Shown: in pieces, positions 1-9,386 of the stretch | How positions within the stretch are numbered: the stretch's first letter is position 1 | Layout of the letters: each line of letters starts with the position of its first letter | From: Paraburkholderia hiiakae | GTDB taxonomy: Bacteria; Pseudomonadota; Gammaproteobacteria; Burkholderiales; Burkholderiaceae | Direction: 5' to 3' | Length of the DNA stretch: 64,000 nucleotides | Assembly: GCF_904848665.1 (NCBI RefSeq) | Contig: NZ_CAJHCQ010000003.1 | Coordinates: forward strand, 62,001-126,000 | Position numbers and translations under genes: made by a program | Notes under the pieces: generated by a model | Seen by the model: the letters and a program-made list of their open reading frames with translations, nothing else | Database searches by the model: none | Told to the model about the DNA's origin: nothing

Positions 1-606
1 ATAGACGTCGCCATACGTGAGGCGGCGCATTTCCGGGCCGTTCGGGCCTTGTTCTTCCCACTCGGTCCAGACGAGGTCGTAGACGTTCTCGACCTTCTGC
101 AGATACATGGCGAGACGCTCGAGACCGTAGGTGATTTCGCCGAGAACCGGCTTGCAGTCGATGCCGCCCACCTGCTGGAAGTAGGTGAACTGCGTGACTT
201 CCATGCCGTTGAGCCACACTTCCCAGCCGAGGCCCCAGGCGCCGAGCGTGGGGTTCTCCCAGTCGTCTTCGACGAAGCGCACGTCGTTCTGCTTCAGGTC
301 GAAGCCGAGCGCCGCGAGCGAGCCGAGATACAGGTCGAGAATGTTCTCCGGCGCGGGCTTGAGCACCACCTGGTACTGGTAGTAGTGCTGCAAGCGGTTC
401 GGGTTCTCGCCGTAGCGGCCGTCCTTCGGGCGGCGCGAGGGCTGCACGTAGGCCGCGCGCCACGGCTCGGGGCCGATTGCGCGCAGGAAGGTGTGGACGT
501 GCGAGGTGCCGGCGCCGACTTCCATGTCGATCGGCTGAAGCAGTGCGCAGCCCTGCTTGTCCCAGTAAGACTGGAGCGTCAGGATGATTTGCTGAAACGT
601 GAGCAT
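1..606 (-). CDS. glyQ: Glycyl-tRNA synthetase alpha subunit, C-terminus cut by the window edge
   Basis: This is the alpha chain of the heterotetrameric (alpha2beta2) glycyl-tRNA synthetase, which charges tRNA-Gly in the cytoplasm. The 202 visible codons begin [20 protein letters not shown] and include [15 protein letters not shown] and the [13 protein letters not shown] segment of the class II catalytic core, which match the family closely. The start is the ATG at 606, since the protein begins at the usual family N-terminus. The frame runs open off the left edge; the family is about 300 residues long, so roughly the last third is missing. It lies downstream of lnt on the same strand after about 240 bases. 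glyS would be expected to follow outside the window. Confidence 0.96.
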   Translation of the reverse strand, partial: MLTFQQIILTLQSYWDKQGCALLQPIDMEVGAGTSHVHTFLRAIGPEPWRAAYVQPSRRPKDGRYGENPNRLQHYYQYQVVLKPAPENILDLYLGSLAALGFDLKQNDVRFVEDDWENPTLGAWGLGWEVWLNGMEVTQFTYFQQVGGIDCKPVLGEITYGLERLAMYLQKVENVYDLVWTEWEEQGPNGPEMRRLTYGDVY

Positions 607-844
607 GTGTGCCTGCAGTGTCTTTCGGGCTTTCGTGAGCGGAATGTGGCGGGCCGCCCAAGCGAGCGTGCCGGCGGGGTGGCGATTCCCCGCCTTGCCC
701 CTTCCCCCTGCGTGGCCCGGGCCGGGAAGCGGCCAGGTGCTAAAACCCTGAATTTTACCGGATTGCCGGAGCCTTGAAACCTGGACGGGGTTCCGGCGGC
801 CGGCATCGGTGTGGTTGCGTCGTCGGCGTGACGTTGCGCGCGCG

Positions 845-2536
845 TTATTTTCCGTTAGCCGGCTTGCGTGCCTTCCTGCCCTTGAAGGCTGGTCCGAACG
901 CAAAGCCGAGCGCCAGCAGCAGCAACGAAATGGCGATCACGGTGTTGTTGCCGCTCGTCACATAGGGCGTGAAGCCGCTCGTGCCTTCCACCTTCACGTC
1001 GAGCGAACCCACCGTGAACGTAGGCAGACGCGCGATCACGCGGCCTTTCGCGTCGATGGCGGCGGTCGCGCCCGTGTTGGTCGCGCGCAGCATCGGCCGG
1101 CCGGTTTCTAGCGAGCGCATACGTGCGATCTGCAGATGCTGGTCGAGCGCGATGGTGTCGCCGAACCACGCGAGGTTCGTCGAATTGATGAGGATGCCCG
1201 GCGAGGTCGGGCTCTCGCGCACCGTGCGCGCGACCTCCTCGCCGAAGATGTCCTCGTAGCAGATGTTCACGGCCACGAGCTCACCGTGCACGCGGAAGGG
1301 CGGCTGCACGGACGCCCCGCGCGCGAAGTCGCCGAGCGGGATATTCATGAGATTGACGAACCAGTGGAAGCCCCAGGGCACGAACTCGCCGAAGGGCACG
1401 AGGTGATGCTTGTCGTAGCGATAGAGGCCGTTCTGGCCCGGCGTGATGCCGAACAGGCTGTTGGTGTAGTCGATCACGCGTCCGTCGGACGTGATCGTGC
1501 CGCCCACGGCACCGAACAGGATGGCCGTGTTCGTGCCGTCGGCGAAGGCGCGGATATCGCGGCCGAACTTCTCGGGAATCTCCTGCACGAGCACCGGCAC
1601 CGCGGTTTCGGGCGTGACGACGAGATCGGCGGGCTTTTCGGTGATGAGCTTCTGGAACTCGTTGAGCGCGTCGTTCATGCCCGACTCGGAGAACTTCATC
1701 TCCTGCTTGACGTTGCCCTGCAGCAGACGCACGTTGAGCGGCGTGCCGGAGGGTTGCGTCCACGAAACGAGCGAGAGCAGCAGGCCGGCTGCGATCACGG
1801 CGACAGCGAGCAGCGCTGGCGTCGCGACCGCGCTGCGCGAGGGCGCTGCGGGCGCCTGGCGATTCACGTCTCGCACGCGCAAAACCGCCTGTGCGATGAG
1901 CGCTGCGACGAGCGCGAGCACCCAGCCCACGCCATAAACACCGACGATCGGCGCGAAACCGGCGAGCGGACCGTCCACCTGCGCGTAGCCGCTCGAAAGC
2001 CAGGGGAAGCCTGTGAACACATAGCCGCGCGCCCATTCGCCGAGCGCCCACGCGCTTGCGAACGCGAAGGCGCCGTGCCACGTCGGCGAAAACGGCAACT
2101 CGCCGCTGCGTCCATTCTTCGCATGTCCCGCGCAGAACGACCAGATGAGCGCGGCGAGCGCCGGATATACACCAAGGTAGAGCGAGAACAGCACGAGCGC
2201 GGCGCCCGCGAGCACCGCGGGCATGCCGCCGTAGAAGTGCATGCTCACATAGAGCCACCACACGCCGCTCACAAAGTTGCCGAAGCCGAATGCCCATCCG
2301 GTGAAGAGCGCGCTCCTCCAGCCGGTTGTGCGCGTGAGCCAGACGTAGAACAGCGCGAAGATCGCAATGGCGAGCCAGCCGCCGTGCGGCGTGGGCGCGA
2401 ACGACAGCGTGTTGAGCGCGCCCAGCGCGGCGGCGGCGAGATAGTGCCAGAAGGGCAGCGCGCGGCGCGCGGCGCCGGTGGTGGTTTCGGTCGCGCGCGT
2501 CTCGGTGCGCGAGCGGGTATCGATCGGTTCGGCCAT
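845..2536 (-). CDS. lnt: Apolipoprotein N-acyltransferase
   Basis: Lnt is an inner-membrane enzyme that adds the third acyl chain to the N-terminal cysteine of lipoproteins, the last step of lipoprotein maturation. The 563-residue protein has an N-terminal block of hydrophobic segments (about residues 30-260) followed by a periplasmic nitrilase-like domain. The Glu-Lys-Cys catalytic triad is visible: Glu310 in TPETAVPV, Lys376 in [14 protein letters not shown] and Cys426 in [13 protein letters not shown] final membrane segment and a basic C-terminus follow. It is about 50 residues longer than the E. coli protein, mostly in a polar N-terminal leader before the first membrane segment. It lies downstream of corC, as in many proteobacteria, but an intrinsic terminator separates the two. 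Confidence 0.96.
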   Translation of the reverse strand: MAEPIDTRSRTETRATETTTGAARRALPFWHYLAAAALGALNTLSFAPTPHGGWLAIAIFALFYVWLTRTTGWRSALFTGWAFGFGNFVSGVWWLYVSMHFYGGMPAVLAGAALVLFSLYLGVYPALAALIWSFCAGHAKNGRSGELPFSPTWHGAFAFASAWALGEWARGYVFTGFPWLSSGYAQVDGPLAGFAPIVGVYGVGWVLALVAALIAQAVLRVRDVNRQAPAAPSRSAVATPALLAVAVIAAGLLLSLVSWTQPSGTPLNVRLLQGNVKQEMKFSESGMNDALNEFQKLITEKPADLVVTPETAVPVLVQEIPEKFGRDIRAFADGTNTAILFGAVGGTITSDGRVIDYTNSLFGITPGQNGLYRYDKHHLVPFGEFVPWGFHWFVNLMNIPLGDFARGASVQPPFRVHGELVAVNICYEDIFGEEVARTVRESPTSPGILINSTNLAWFGDTIALDQHLQIARMRSLETGRPMLRATNTGATAAIDAKGRVIARLPTFTVGSLDVKVEGTSGFTPYVTSGNNTVIAISLLLLALGFAFGPAFKGRKARKPANGK

Positions 2537-2674
2537 GCGGTGCGGTGGAATGCGATGAAAAGCGCGATGAAGGGCGCGAGCGCGGATTGCGCGACGAGCG
2601 CAACGATAGCACTTTCGTGCGGCGTTACCGGGATGGTCTCCTGGGGACGGATCGGGGCTTCAGCGCGCTCGAAG

Positions 2675-2702
2675 CAAAAACGCCAGCCCGAAGGCTGGCG
2701 TC
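2675..2702 (-). terminator. Intrinsic terminator downstream of corC
   Basis: A 9-bp perfect stem (2680-2688 pairing with 2693-2701, arms ACGCCAGCC and GGCTGGCGT) with a CGAA loop is followed, on the minus strand, by a run of five T. It lies between the corC stop and the lnt start, so it should reduce read-through into lnt. Confidence 0.8.
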
Positions 2703-2733
2703 ATCTGCGCATACGAGGCGCGCTCGCGTAACG

Positions 2734-3627
2734 TCAGGTGCCCGGCGGCTGCAGCACGGCTTCGCGCTGTCCTGCCATCGGGTCGCGCCGCACGAGCAGC
2801 ATGTGGACCTGGCGCGCGTCGGCGCGCAGCACCTCGAAGATCAGATCGTCGATGCGTACTTTCTCCCCGCGATGCGGCACGTGCCCGAAGTGGTTCGTCA
2901 CGAACCCGCCGATCGTATCGACTTCCTCGTCCGGATAATGGGTGCCGAACGACTCATTGAACTGCTCGATTTCGGTGAGCGCCCGCACGCGGAAGCGCCC
3001 GTCGGGCGAGGCGATGATGTTGCCGCTTTCCTCGTCGAAGTCGTACTCGTCCTCGATGTCGCCGACGATCTGCTCCAGTACGTCCTCGATCGTGATGAGA
3101 CCGGCCACGCCGCCGTATTCGTCCACGACGATGGCGATGTGGTTGCGGTTCTGGCGAAAGTCGTGCAGCAGCACGTTCAGGCGCTTGGACTCGGGGATGA
3201 ACACGGCCGGGCGCAGCATGCCGCGCACGTCGAATTCCTCTTCGGCGTAGTAGCGAAGCAGATCCTTCGCGAGCAACACGCCGATCACGTTGTCGCGGTT
3301 ACCGTCGTACACGGGGTAGCGCGAGTGTTCTTTCTCCAGCACGAACGGAATGAATTCGTCAGGACTTTCGGCGATGTTGATCGCGTCCATCTGGGCGCGC
3401 GGGATCATGATGTCGCGCGCGCAAAGCTCGGACACCTGGAACACGCCTTCGATCATCGAAAGCGAATCGGCGTCGATCAAGTTGCGCGCGTGCGCGTCCT
3501 GGAGGATTTCGAGAAGCTCGCTGCGCGAATCGGGCTCGGGCGAGATGAAGTCGGTCAGCCGCTCGAGTAGAGAGCGCTTTTCCTGCGGTTTGTCGGTCTG
3601 GCGTCGACTGGGATAGGAGTCGTTCAT
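2734..3627 (-). CDS. corC: CorC/YbeX-type CBS-domain protein (HlyC/CorC family)
   Basis: This is a soluble CorC-type protein linked to divalent cation homeostasis and, in E. coli (YbeX), to ribosome metabolism. The 297-residue protein has the family order: an N-terminal helix with SRSELLEILQDAH, two CBS domains (about residues 70-190, containing ARDIMIPRAQMDAI and IAIVVDEYGGVAGLITIEDV) and a C-terminal CorC_HlyC domain with DTIGGFVTNHFGHVP. I chose the ATG at 3627 because the protein then starts MNDSYPSRR, as in relatives; 39 further in-frame codons upstream look non-coding. Gene order with ybeY, phoH and miaB supports the call. Confidence 0.93.
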   Translation of the reverse strand: MNDSYPSRRQTDKPQEKRSLLERLTDFISPEPDSRSELLEILQDAHARNLIDADSLSMIEGVFQVSELCARDIMIPRAQMDAINIAESPDEFIPFVLEKEHSRYPVYDGNRDNVIGVLLAKDLLRYYAEEEFDVRGMLRPAVFIPESKRLNVLLHDFRQNRNHIAIVVDEYGGVAGLITIEDVLEQIVGDIEDEYDFDEESGNIIASPDGRFRVRALTEIEQFNESFGTHYPDEEVDTIGGFVTNHFGHVPHRGEKVRIDDLIFEVLRADARQVHMLLVRRDPMAGQREAVLQPPGT

Positions 3628-3818
3628 GGTGGTGCGCCCGTTGCCGCTTGGGGGCAGGGCGCGCTGTTGCGGAGGGTTAAGGATACAACATGCCTGTGGC
3701 GCGACCGTGTAATGGCATACACACGGCACACGTACGGTAAGCACCGGCAGATCAATCCTAACGCAGATGCGGCGTGGCCGCCCGGTGGACGAAAATGGCC
3801 TGCGCCGTTACACGGAGC

Positions 3819-4508
3819 TTACGCGCAGCGCACGAGCAACCGCTCCAGCGCACGGTCGCGCATGCCGCTCTCGCGCAGCGCGTCCACGGTGCGGCGCACG
3901 TAGTCGAGCGTCGTGCCGTAGCGGCCCGACGCGCAGCCGAACACGGTGCGCACCGTCGCTTCGGAAAGCTTGCCGGTGTACGACGGCACATCGCGCCGCA
4001 TGACGAAGGCGAGCGCGTCGATGTGGCGGCCGTCGGCGAGCACGCACGGCAGCCAGGCGGGGCGGTAGGAGCCCATCGGCATCTCGCGGCGCCAGAGCGC
4101 TTCGAGGTGCGGCATCACGCCTTCAGCCGCAAGACGGAACGCGACGCCCGCGCACGAGCCGCCGCGGTCGAGCGCGAGTACGAGGCCCGGTTGCTCGGGC
4201 GTGCCGCGGTTCACGCGCGACCACAGGTAAAGCCCGCGATGGTAGCCGTGCACGCGCGAACGCACGTTCTCGACGGTGGGCAGGCCTGGGTTCCAGATCA
4301 GCGAGCCATAGCCGAAGAGCCAGATGTCGCTTGCGCCGTCCCAGCCTTTCACTTTGAGCGTGCAGTCGAGTGAGGCGCGCAGCTCGTCTTCGCTCAGGAG
4401 CCGCGACTCGCCGAGCGCCGGCGGATAGCCGGGGCAGGGCACGCTCGCATCGCCCGCCTCGGGCAGTGCTGAGGGTTCGGCGAAGTCGGGCGTGCGTTTG
4501 TCGTTCAT
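3819..4508 (-). CDS. Gamma-glutamylcyclotransferase, ChaC family
   Basis: ChaC-family enzymes split the gamma-glutamyl bond of glutathione, releasing 5-oxoproline and Cys-Gly. The 229-residue protein carries the substrate-loop motif WLFGYGSLIWNPG (YGSL at 67-70) and the likely catalytic Glu142 in LWRREMPMGSYRPAW, both typical of the family. About 60 residues precede the domain. It sits between corC and ybeY with only 9 bases between its start and the ybeY stop, so it is probably cotranscribed with ybeY and phoH. The enterobacterial version of this cluster has no such gene at this place. The family is secure, but the exact substrate (glutathione or other gamma-glutamyl peptides) cannot be read from sequence. 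Confidence 0.88.
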   Translation of the reverse strand: MNDKRTPDFAEPSALPEAGDASVPCPGYPPALGESRLLSEDELRASLDCTLKVKGWDGASDIWLFGYGSLIWNPGLPTVENVRSRVHGYHRGLYLWSRVNRGTPEQPGLVLALDRGGSCAGVAFRLAAEGVMPHLEALWRREMPMGSYRPAWLPCVLADGRHIDALAFVMRRDVPSYTGKLSEATVRTVFGCASGRYGTTLDYVRRTVDALRESGMRDRALERLLVRCA

Positions 4509-4517
4509 GGCGGGGGC

Positions 4518-4979
4518 TTACTTGTACGGATCAGGAAAGCCTAGTGAGTTGAGCACCTCGGTCTCGATGCCTTCCATCTCTTCGGCTTCGGCCTCGACCT
4601 CGTGATCGTAACCCTGCGCATGCAGCGCGCCGTGGACGAGCAGGTGCGCGTAGTGCGCGGCGAGCGGCTTGCCCTGCTCGGCGGCTTCCTTCTCCACCAC
4701 GGGGCAGCACAGGATCAGATCGCCCGTGACCGGATCGTCCTCGCTCTCCGCATAGGCGAAAGTGAGCACGTTGGTCGCGTAGTCCTTGCCGCGATAAGTG
4801 CGGTTGAGCGTGCGGCCTTCCTCGGCGTCGACGAAGCGCACGGCCAGTTCCGCGTCCGCGAAGAGCGCGGCCTTGAGCCACGCCGCCACGGTGGCGCGCG
4901 GCAGCGCGGCCTTGTGCTTGGGGAACGCCTTCGCGGCGGGGAACTGCACGGTCAGTTTGAGTTTCGGTGCGCGGGGCAT
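4518..4979 (-). CDS. ybeY: Endoribonuclease YbeY (rRNA maturation factor)
   Basis: YbeY is a zinc-dependent single-strand endoribonuclease needed for 16S rRNA 3'-end maturation and 70S quality control. The 153-residue protein has the family zinc site: His116, His120 and His126 in [11 protein letters not shown]. It also has the conserved [17 protein letters not shown] segment with the arginine needed for activity. Length and start (MPRAPKLKL) agree with the family. It lies 35 bases downstream of phoH, the usual ybeZ-ybeY arrangement. Confidence 0.96.
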   Translation of the reverse strand: MPRAPKLKLTVQFPAAKAFPKHKAALPRATVAAWLKAALFADAELAVRFVDAEEGRTLNRTYRGKDYATNVLTFAYAESEDDPVTGDLILCCPVVEKEAAEQGKPLAAHYAHLLVHGALHAQGYDHEVEAEAEEMEGIETEVLNSLGFPDPYK

Positions 4980-5014
4980 GGGGCTAAAACAATGAAACGA
5001 CGCAGGCGGCGGCG

Positions 5015-6151
5015 TTACCGCGCGTCGCCAACGCCTGCGTCCTTTTTCGAATGCGCGTCATAAGCCTCGACGATACGCGCGACGAGCGGATGGCGCACGA
5101 CGTCCGCACTCGTGAAGTGCGTGACGGCGATGCCGCGCACGTCCTTCAGCACATGCTGCGCCTCGATCAGGCCGCTCTTGTGGCCGCGCGGCAAGTCGAT
5201 CTGCGTGGTGTCGCCGGTCACGACCGCCTTCGAGCCGAAGCCGATACGCGTGAGGAACATCTTCATCTGCTCGGGCGTGGTGTTCTGCGCCTCGTCGAGA
5301 ATGATGAATGCGTGATTGAGCGTGCGCCCGCGCATGTAGGCGAGCGGCGCGATTTCGATCATCTGGCGCTCGAACATCTTCGCGGTCTTGTCGAAGCCGA
5401 GCAGATCGTAAAGCGCGTCGTACAGCGGACGCAGATACGGATCGACCTTCTGCGAGAGATCGCCCGGCAGGAAGCCGAGACGCTCGCCCGCTTCCACGGC
5501 CGGACGCGTGAGCACGATGCGTTTCACCTGGTCGCGCTCGAGCGCGTCCACGGCGCAGGCCACGGCGAGATAGGTCTTGCCGGTGCCCGCGGGCCCGATG
5601 CCGAACGTCACGTCGTGCGAAATGATCTGCTTGAGGTACTCGCGCTGCGCGGGTGTACGCCCACGCAGGTCGGCGCGGCGCGTGTAGAGCTTCGGGCCCA
5701 GTTCTTCGACATCGACGCCTTCGCGCGCGGGTTCGTCGAACGGATGATCGGGGTCGCCGCGGAATCTGACATCTCGCGGGTCGATCTCGGAGGCGTCGTT
5801 GCTGCCGTTGCCACCGGCATTACCGCGCACGCCGCCGTTGCCACTGCCGCGCGGATCGTTTGCCGAGTTGCTCCCGAAGTTCGCCGGGTGTCGTGCTTCG
5901 ACGAGCGCGAGTTGAATGTCGTCGACGGAAAGCGGATCGCGCGACCGGTTGTAGAAGTTCTCGAGCGCCGCGAGCGCCAGCTTGGCGCCGCGCCCGCGAA
6001 TGGCGATGCGATGGCCGCGCCGCGCGAGCGTCACGTCGAGCGCTTGCTCGATCTGCCGCAGGTTTTCGTCGAGCGGGCCGCAGAGGTTGGCGAGCCGCGC
6101 GTTGTCGTCGCGCGGCGCGGTGAATTCCAGATGCTGCTGATTAGGCTTCAA
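5015..6151 (-). CDS. PhoH-family ATPase (YbeZ)
   Basis: This is a cytoplasmic PhoH/YbeZ P-loop protein, a probable RNA-linked ATPase that works with YbeY. The 378-residue protein has a KH-like N-terminal part, a Walker A motif GPAGTGKTY at about 186-194 and a Walker B segment FIILDEAQN, followed by [16 protein letters not shown], which is diagnostic of the family. An unusual Gly/Asn/Ser-rich linker at about residues 92-122 separates the N-terminal domain from the ATPase domain and accounts for the slightly greater length. The gene lies between miaB (45 bases upstream) and ybeY, so it is probably part of one transcription unit. Confidence 0.94.
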   Translation of the reverse strand: MKPNQQHLEFTAPRDDNARLANLCGPLDENLRQIEQALDVTLARRGHRIAIRGRGAKLALAALENFYNRSRDPLSVDDIQLALVEARHPANFGSNSANDPRGSGNGGVRGNAGGNGSNDASEIDPRDVRFRGDPDHPFDEPAREGVDVEELGPKLYTRRADLRGRTPAQREYLKQIISHDVTFGIGPAGTGKTYLAVACAVDALERDQVKRIVLTRPAVEAGERLGFLPGDLSQKVDPYLRPLYDALYDLLGFDKTAKMFERQMIEIAPLAYMRGRTLNHAFIILDEAQNTTPEQMKMFLTRIGFGSKAVVTGDTTQIDLPRGHKSGLIEAQHVLKDVRGIAVTHFTSADVVRHPLVARIVEAYDAHSKKDAGVGDAR

Positions 6152-6196
6152 GGTGTCTCTGAACTCCTGAATTCCTGGCCGGGTGCGCCGAGCCGA

Positions 6197-7570
6197 TTAA
6201 TGCGCGAGCGACGAGGCGTCCTCGTGCGTGAGCACGAGTTCGCCGCGCAGCGAGTGCGGGTACGCGTGGTTGATCTTCACGTCGATCATCTGGCCGATCA
6301 GGCGCGCGTGCGAAGCGAGCGGGGCCGGGAAGTTCACGACACGGTTGTTCTGTGTGCGGCCCGACAGTTCGCTCGGGTCCTTGCGCGAAGGGCCTTCCAC
6401 GAGAATGCGCTCGACCTTGCCGACCATCGACTGGCTGATGCGCGCCACATTCTCTTCGATCGTGGCCTGCAGGTGCTGCAGGCGCTTGAGCTTCACTTCG
6501 CGCGGCGTGTCGTCTTCGAGATTCGCGGCGGGTGTGCCCGGGCGCGGGCTGTAGATGAACGAGAAGCTCGTGTCGTAGCTCATCTCTTCGACGAGCGCCA
6601 TCATCTTTCCGAAGTCCTCTTCGGTCTCGCCGGGGAAGCCGACGATGAAGTCCGTGGAGAGCGACAGGTCGGGGCGGATCGCGCGCAGCTTGCGGATGAT
6701 CGACTTGTATTCGAGCACGGTGTAGCCACGCTTCATCGCCATGAGCACGCGGTCCGAACCGTGCTGCACCGGCAGATGCAGGTGGCTCACGAGCTTGGGC
6801 ACCTTCGCGTAGGTGTCGATCAGGCGTTGCGTGAATTCCTTCGGGTGCGAAGTCGTGTAGCGGATGCGCTCGATGCCGGGGATTTCCGCGACATATTCGA
6901 TGAGCGTGGCGAAGTCGGCGACGTCGTGTGCGCCGCTGGTCAGCGCGCCAAGATAAGCGTTCACGTTCTGGCCGAGCAGCGTGACTTCACGCACGCCCTG
7001 GTCCGCGAGGCCGGCGATTTCGGTGAGCACGTCGTCGAGCGGACGCGAGACTTCTTCGCCGCGCGTGTAGGGCACGACGCAGTAGCTGCAGTATTTCGAG
7101 CAGCCTTCCATGATCGAGACGAACGCGCTCGGACCTTCCACGCGCGCGGGCGGCAGATGGTCGAACTTCTCGATTTCGGGGAAGCTGATGTCCACCTGCG
7201 CGCGGCCCGAGGCGCGGCGCGCGTCGATCATCTGCGGCAGGCGGTGCAGCGTTTGCGGACCGAACACGAGGTCCACATACGGCGCGCGCGCGACGATCGC
7301 CGCGCCTTCCTGGCTCGCCACGCAGCCGCCCACGCCGATGAGCAGGTTCGGGTTCGCTTCCTTCAACTCGCGCACGCGGCCGAGGTCGGAGAAGACCTTC
7401 TCCTGCGCCTTTTCGCGCACCGAGCAGGTGTTGAAGAGAATGACGTCCGCGTCTTCGGGGGTGTCGGTCTTCACGAGACCTTCGGCGGCGCCGAGTACGT
7501 CGACCATCTTGTCGGAGTCGTACTCGTTCATCTGGCAGCCAAAGGTCTTTACATAAACTTTCTTGGTCAT
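6197..7570 (-). CDS. miaB: tRNA-2-methylthio-N6-dimethylallyladenosine synthase
   Basis: MiaB is a radical-SAM methylthiotransferase that adds the 2-methylthio group to i6A37 in tRNAs reading codons starting with U. The 457-residue protein has the three N-terminal cluster cysteines (Cys12 in FGCQMN, Cys49 in FNTCSVRE, Cys83 in GVGGCVASQ), the radical-SAM triad Cys157/Cys161/Cys164 in [12 protein letters not shown], and a C-terminal TRAM domain. The start [15 protein letters not shown] at 7570 gives the normal family length. The frame stays open for 134 codons upstream, but that stretch is Arg/Ser-rich and unlike the family. It heads the phoH-ybeY gene group. Confidence 0.97.
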   Translation of the reverse strand: MTKKVYVKTFGCQMNEYDSDKMVDVLGAAEGLVKTDTPEDADVILFNTCSVREKAQEKVFSDLGRVRELKEANPNLLIGVGGCVASQEGAAIVARAPYVDLVFGPQTLHRLPQMIDARRASGRAQVDISFPEIEKFDHLPPARVEGPSAFVSIMEGCSKYCSYCVVPYTRGEEVSRPLDDVLTEIAGLADQGVREVTLLGQNVNAYLGALTSGAHDVADFATLIEYVAEIPGIERIRYTTSHPKEFTQRLIDTYAKVPKLVSHLHLPVQHGSDRVLMAMKRGYTVLEYKSIIRKLRAIRPDLSLSTDFIVGFPGETEEDFGKMMALVEEMSYDTSFSFIYSPRPGTPAANLEDDTPREVKLKRLQHLQATIEENVARISQSMVGKVERILVEGPSRKDPSELSGRTQNNRVVNFPAPLASHARLIGQMIDVKINHAYPHSLRGELVLTHEDASSLAH

Positions 7571-7847
7571 CGGGGTTCGCCGTTCGCAGTGGTTGACCTG
7601 GGGGCGTCGTCCGCTTGATGCACGCGCGTGATGCACGGTCTGCACGTCAGGACTACGGTGTTTTATGGGGCTGAATCGGGAGGCGGGAGACCGGCTATGA
7701 GACCGGCGTCGGCATCCTGTTTCTGGTAATGCGCGGTTGGCGACTTTTTGCCAACTTGAGACGTTCCGCTTTGCTTTCCGCTTCATTTGCCGACGCGCAT
7801 TTACCCATGCTGATGCGGCTGCGGATCGCCTTCTGCGCAGTCGGACA

Positions 7848-8819
7848 TTATATCCGTTTGCGCCTTCGGCTTTGCGTCTCAACGGCGGGATCCGTGCAGG
7901 GCGCGAGCGCCTCCAGTTCGCCCGAAGTCTGCGCGAAACGCTCGGTGAGGAAATCGAGCAACGCGCGCACACGCGGCGCGAGAAAGCGGTTGCGGTGATA
8001 GAGCGCGTGCAGCGGCGCGTCGGGGTAGCGCCACTCGGGCATCACCGTCTTTAGCCGCCCGGCGCGCAGATCGTCGGCGACATCCCAGATCGACTTCACC
8101 GCAAGTCCGTAGCCGCACAGCGCCCACTGGCGCACCACTTCGCCATCCGTGGATTCGAGCGCGCCGTCGAGCGGCACCGTGTAGGTCTGCGTTTCGTCGC
8201 CGCGCGTGAAGCGCCATTCGTTCACCGGCCCCGCCGCAGAACCGATCACGATGCAGTCGAAACGGGCCAGATCGTTCGGCTCACGCGGTTCGCCGCGGCG
8301 CGCGAGGTATTCGGGCGAGGCGCACAGCACGCGGCGGTTCGGTGCGAGCCAGCGCGCCACGAGCGAGCTGTCCTGCGGCGTGCCGAAGCGGATCGCGAGA
8401 TCGATGTCTTCGAGCACGAGGTTCGAGAGCGAGTCGGTCAGCATCAGCGCGAAACGCACGTCGGGGTAGAGGGCGCGGAATTCGTCGAGCCAGGTCATCA
8501 GCAGGTTGCGGCCGAAATCCGAGGTCGCCGAAATGCGCACCTTGCCGCGCACCGCGTTCTGGCCCTCCTGCAACGCCGCCTTGGCGTCGTCGAGTGAGCG
8601 CAGCGCGTGCTCGCTGCAGGTGAGGTAGAGGCGCCCTTCGTCGGTCAGGCGCAACTGGCGGGTGGTGCGATCGAAAAGACGCGCATGAAGCTCCGCTTCG
8701 AGCCGCGCAAGCCGGGCGCTGGCCGCCGCGGGCGTGAGGCCGAGTTTGCGGCCCGCCGCGGAAAGGCTGCCGAGGCGGGTCGCTTCCACGAAAAGGCGCA
8801 CGTCACCGAGGTTGTCCAT
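7848..8819 (-). CDS. LysR-family transcriptional regulator
   Basis: This is a DNA-binding regulator with an N-terminal winged helix (about residues 1-60, containing [25 protein letters not shown]) and a C-terminal periplasmic-binding-like effector domain. I prefer the ATG at 8819 ([10 protein letters not shown], 323 residues); an in-frame TTG at 8855 would add 12 residues. It is transcribed divergently from the glyoxalase-fold gene at 8935, with a LysR-type inverted repeat between them. By the usual logic of the family it probably controls that gene, the following MFS gene, and itself. The effector is unknown. Confidence 0.9.
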   Translation of the reverse strand: MDNLGDVRLFVEATRLGSLSAAGRKLGLTPAAASARLARLEAELHARLFDRTTRQLRLTDEGRLYLTCSEHALRSLDDAKAALQEGQNAVRGKVRISATSDFGRNLLMTWLDEFRALYPDVRFALMLTDSLSNLVLEDIDLAIRFGTPQDSSLVARWLAPNRRVLCASPEYLARRGEPREPNDLARFDCIVIGSAAGPVNEWRFTRGDETQTYTVPLDGALESTDGEVVRQWALCGYGLAVKSIWDVADDLRAGRLKTVMPEWRYPDAPLHALYHRNRFLAPRVRALLDFLTERFAQTSGELEALAPCTDPAVETQSRRRKRI

Positions 8820-8840
8820 CGCGTGATTATTAGAAATTGA

Positions 8841-8855
8841 TTGAAAATGATTCAA
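8841..8855. promoter_or_regulatory. Candidate LysR-type operator
   Basis: The intergenic region holds TTGAA-N5-TTCAA, a perfect dyad that contains the T-N11-A core typical of LysR-family binding sites. It lies 22 bases from the regulator's preferred start and about 80 bases upstream of the divergent glyoxalase-fold gene. The assignment to this regulator is inference from position. Confidence 0.55.
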
Positions 8856-8934
8856 ATGCTACGCCAATTATCAAATTTGAGCGTAGCCGCGACAATGCGC
8901 GTGTTCTCAGGACAATCGCCTCGGCCCGCACGCC

Positions 8935-9339
8935 ATGCAACTCGATCACGTCACCCTCGTCACGCCCGACCTCGAAGGCACATGCCGCTTCTTTTGCGAC
9001 ATCGTCGGTCTTGCCGACGGCCCGCGTCCGCCGTTTCGTGTGGACGGTCACTGGCTCTACGCAAACGGTCGCCCGGTTATCCATCTGGTCGATGCGACCG
9101 TGCCCGCGCAGTTGCCAAATGCGTCGTCCGCGCTCGTTGCGCCGCGCATCGATCACGTGGCGTTTCGCGTGGCGCCCGGCGAAGCGTGGCGCGCGCTCGT
9201 CGAGCGGCTTGCCGCGCACCGCGTGCCGTACCAACTGGCCGAGGTGCCCGCGAGCGCGCAAGTGCAGCTTTTCGTCGCTCTCGCGCCGGGCGTAGTCGTC
9301 GAGTTCGTGACGTCGATGCCCGCTGGCGCTGCGGCCTGA
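8935..9339 (+). CDS. VOC-family (glyoxalase/bleomycin-resistance fold) protein
   Basis: This small vicinal-oxygen-chelate protein (134 residues) starts MQLDHVTLVTPDLEGTCRFF, the usual first beta-alpha unit of the fold. A second similar unit, IDHVAFRVAPGEAWRALVE, contains the expected histidine, and the last strand VVVEFVTSM carries a Glu near the C-terminus. Members include metal-dependent lyases, dioxygenases and binding proteins, so the reaction cannot be assigned. It faces a LysR gene and is followed 47 bases later by an efflux pump on the same strand, which suggests a resistance or detoxification role. Confidence 0.85.
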   Translation: MQLDHVTLVTPDLEGTCRFFCDIVGLADGPRPPFRVDGHWLYANGRPVIHLVDATVPAQLPNASSALVAPRIDHVAFRVAPGEAWRALVERLAAHRVPYQLAEVPASAQVQLFVALAPGVVVEFVTSMPAGAAA

Positions 9340-9386
9340 TTGCCATAGAAGCCAACTTGAATCCAGGCTGATTTTCGGAGATTTCG

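Noticed and set aside
1136..2731. A long plus-strand open frame opposite lnt
   Set aside because: It mirrors the lnt coding frame; composition is Arg/Glu/His-rich without structure.
5051..7618. A very long open frame on the plus strand opposite phoH and miaB
   Set aside because: It is antisense to two well-recognised genes. In this G/C-rich genome the complement of coding frames is often stop-free; its translation is His/Arg/Val-rich with no domain.
7571..7972. In-frame upstream extension of miaB by 134 codons
   Set aside because: The stretch is Arg/Ser-rich and the family starts at [15 protein letters not shown].
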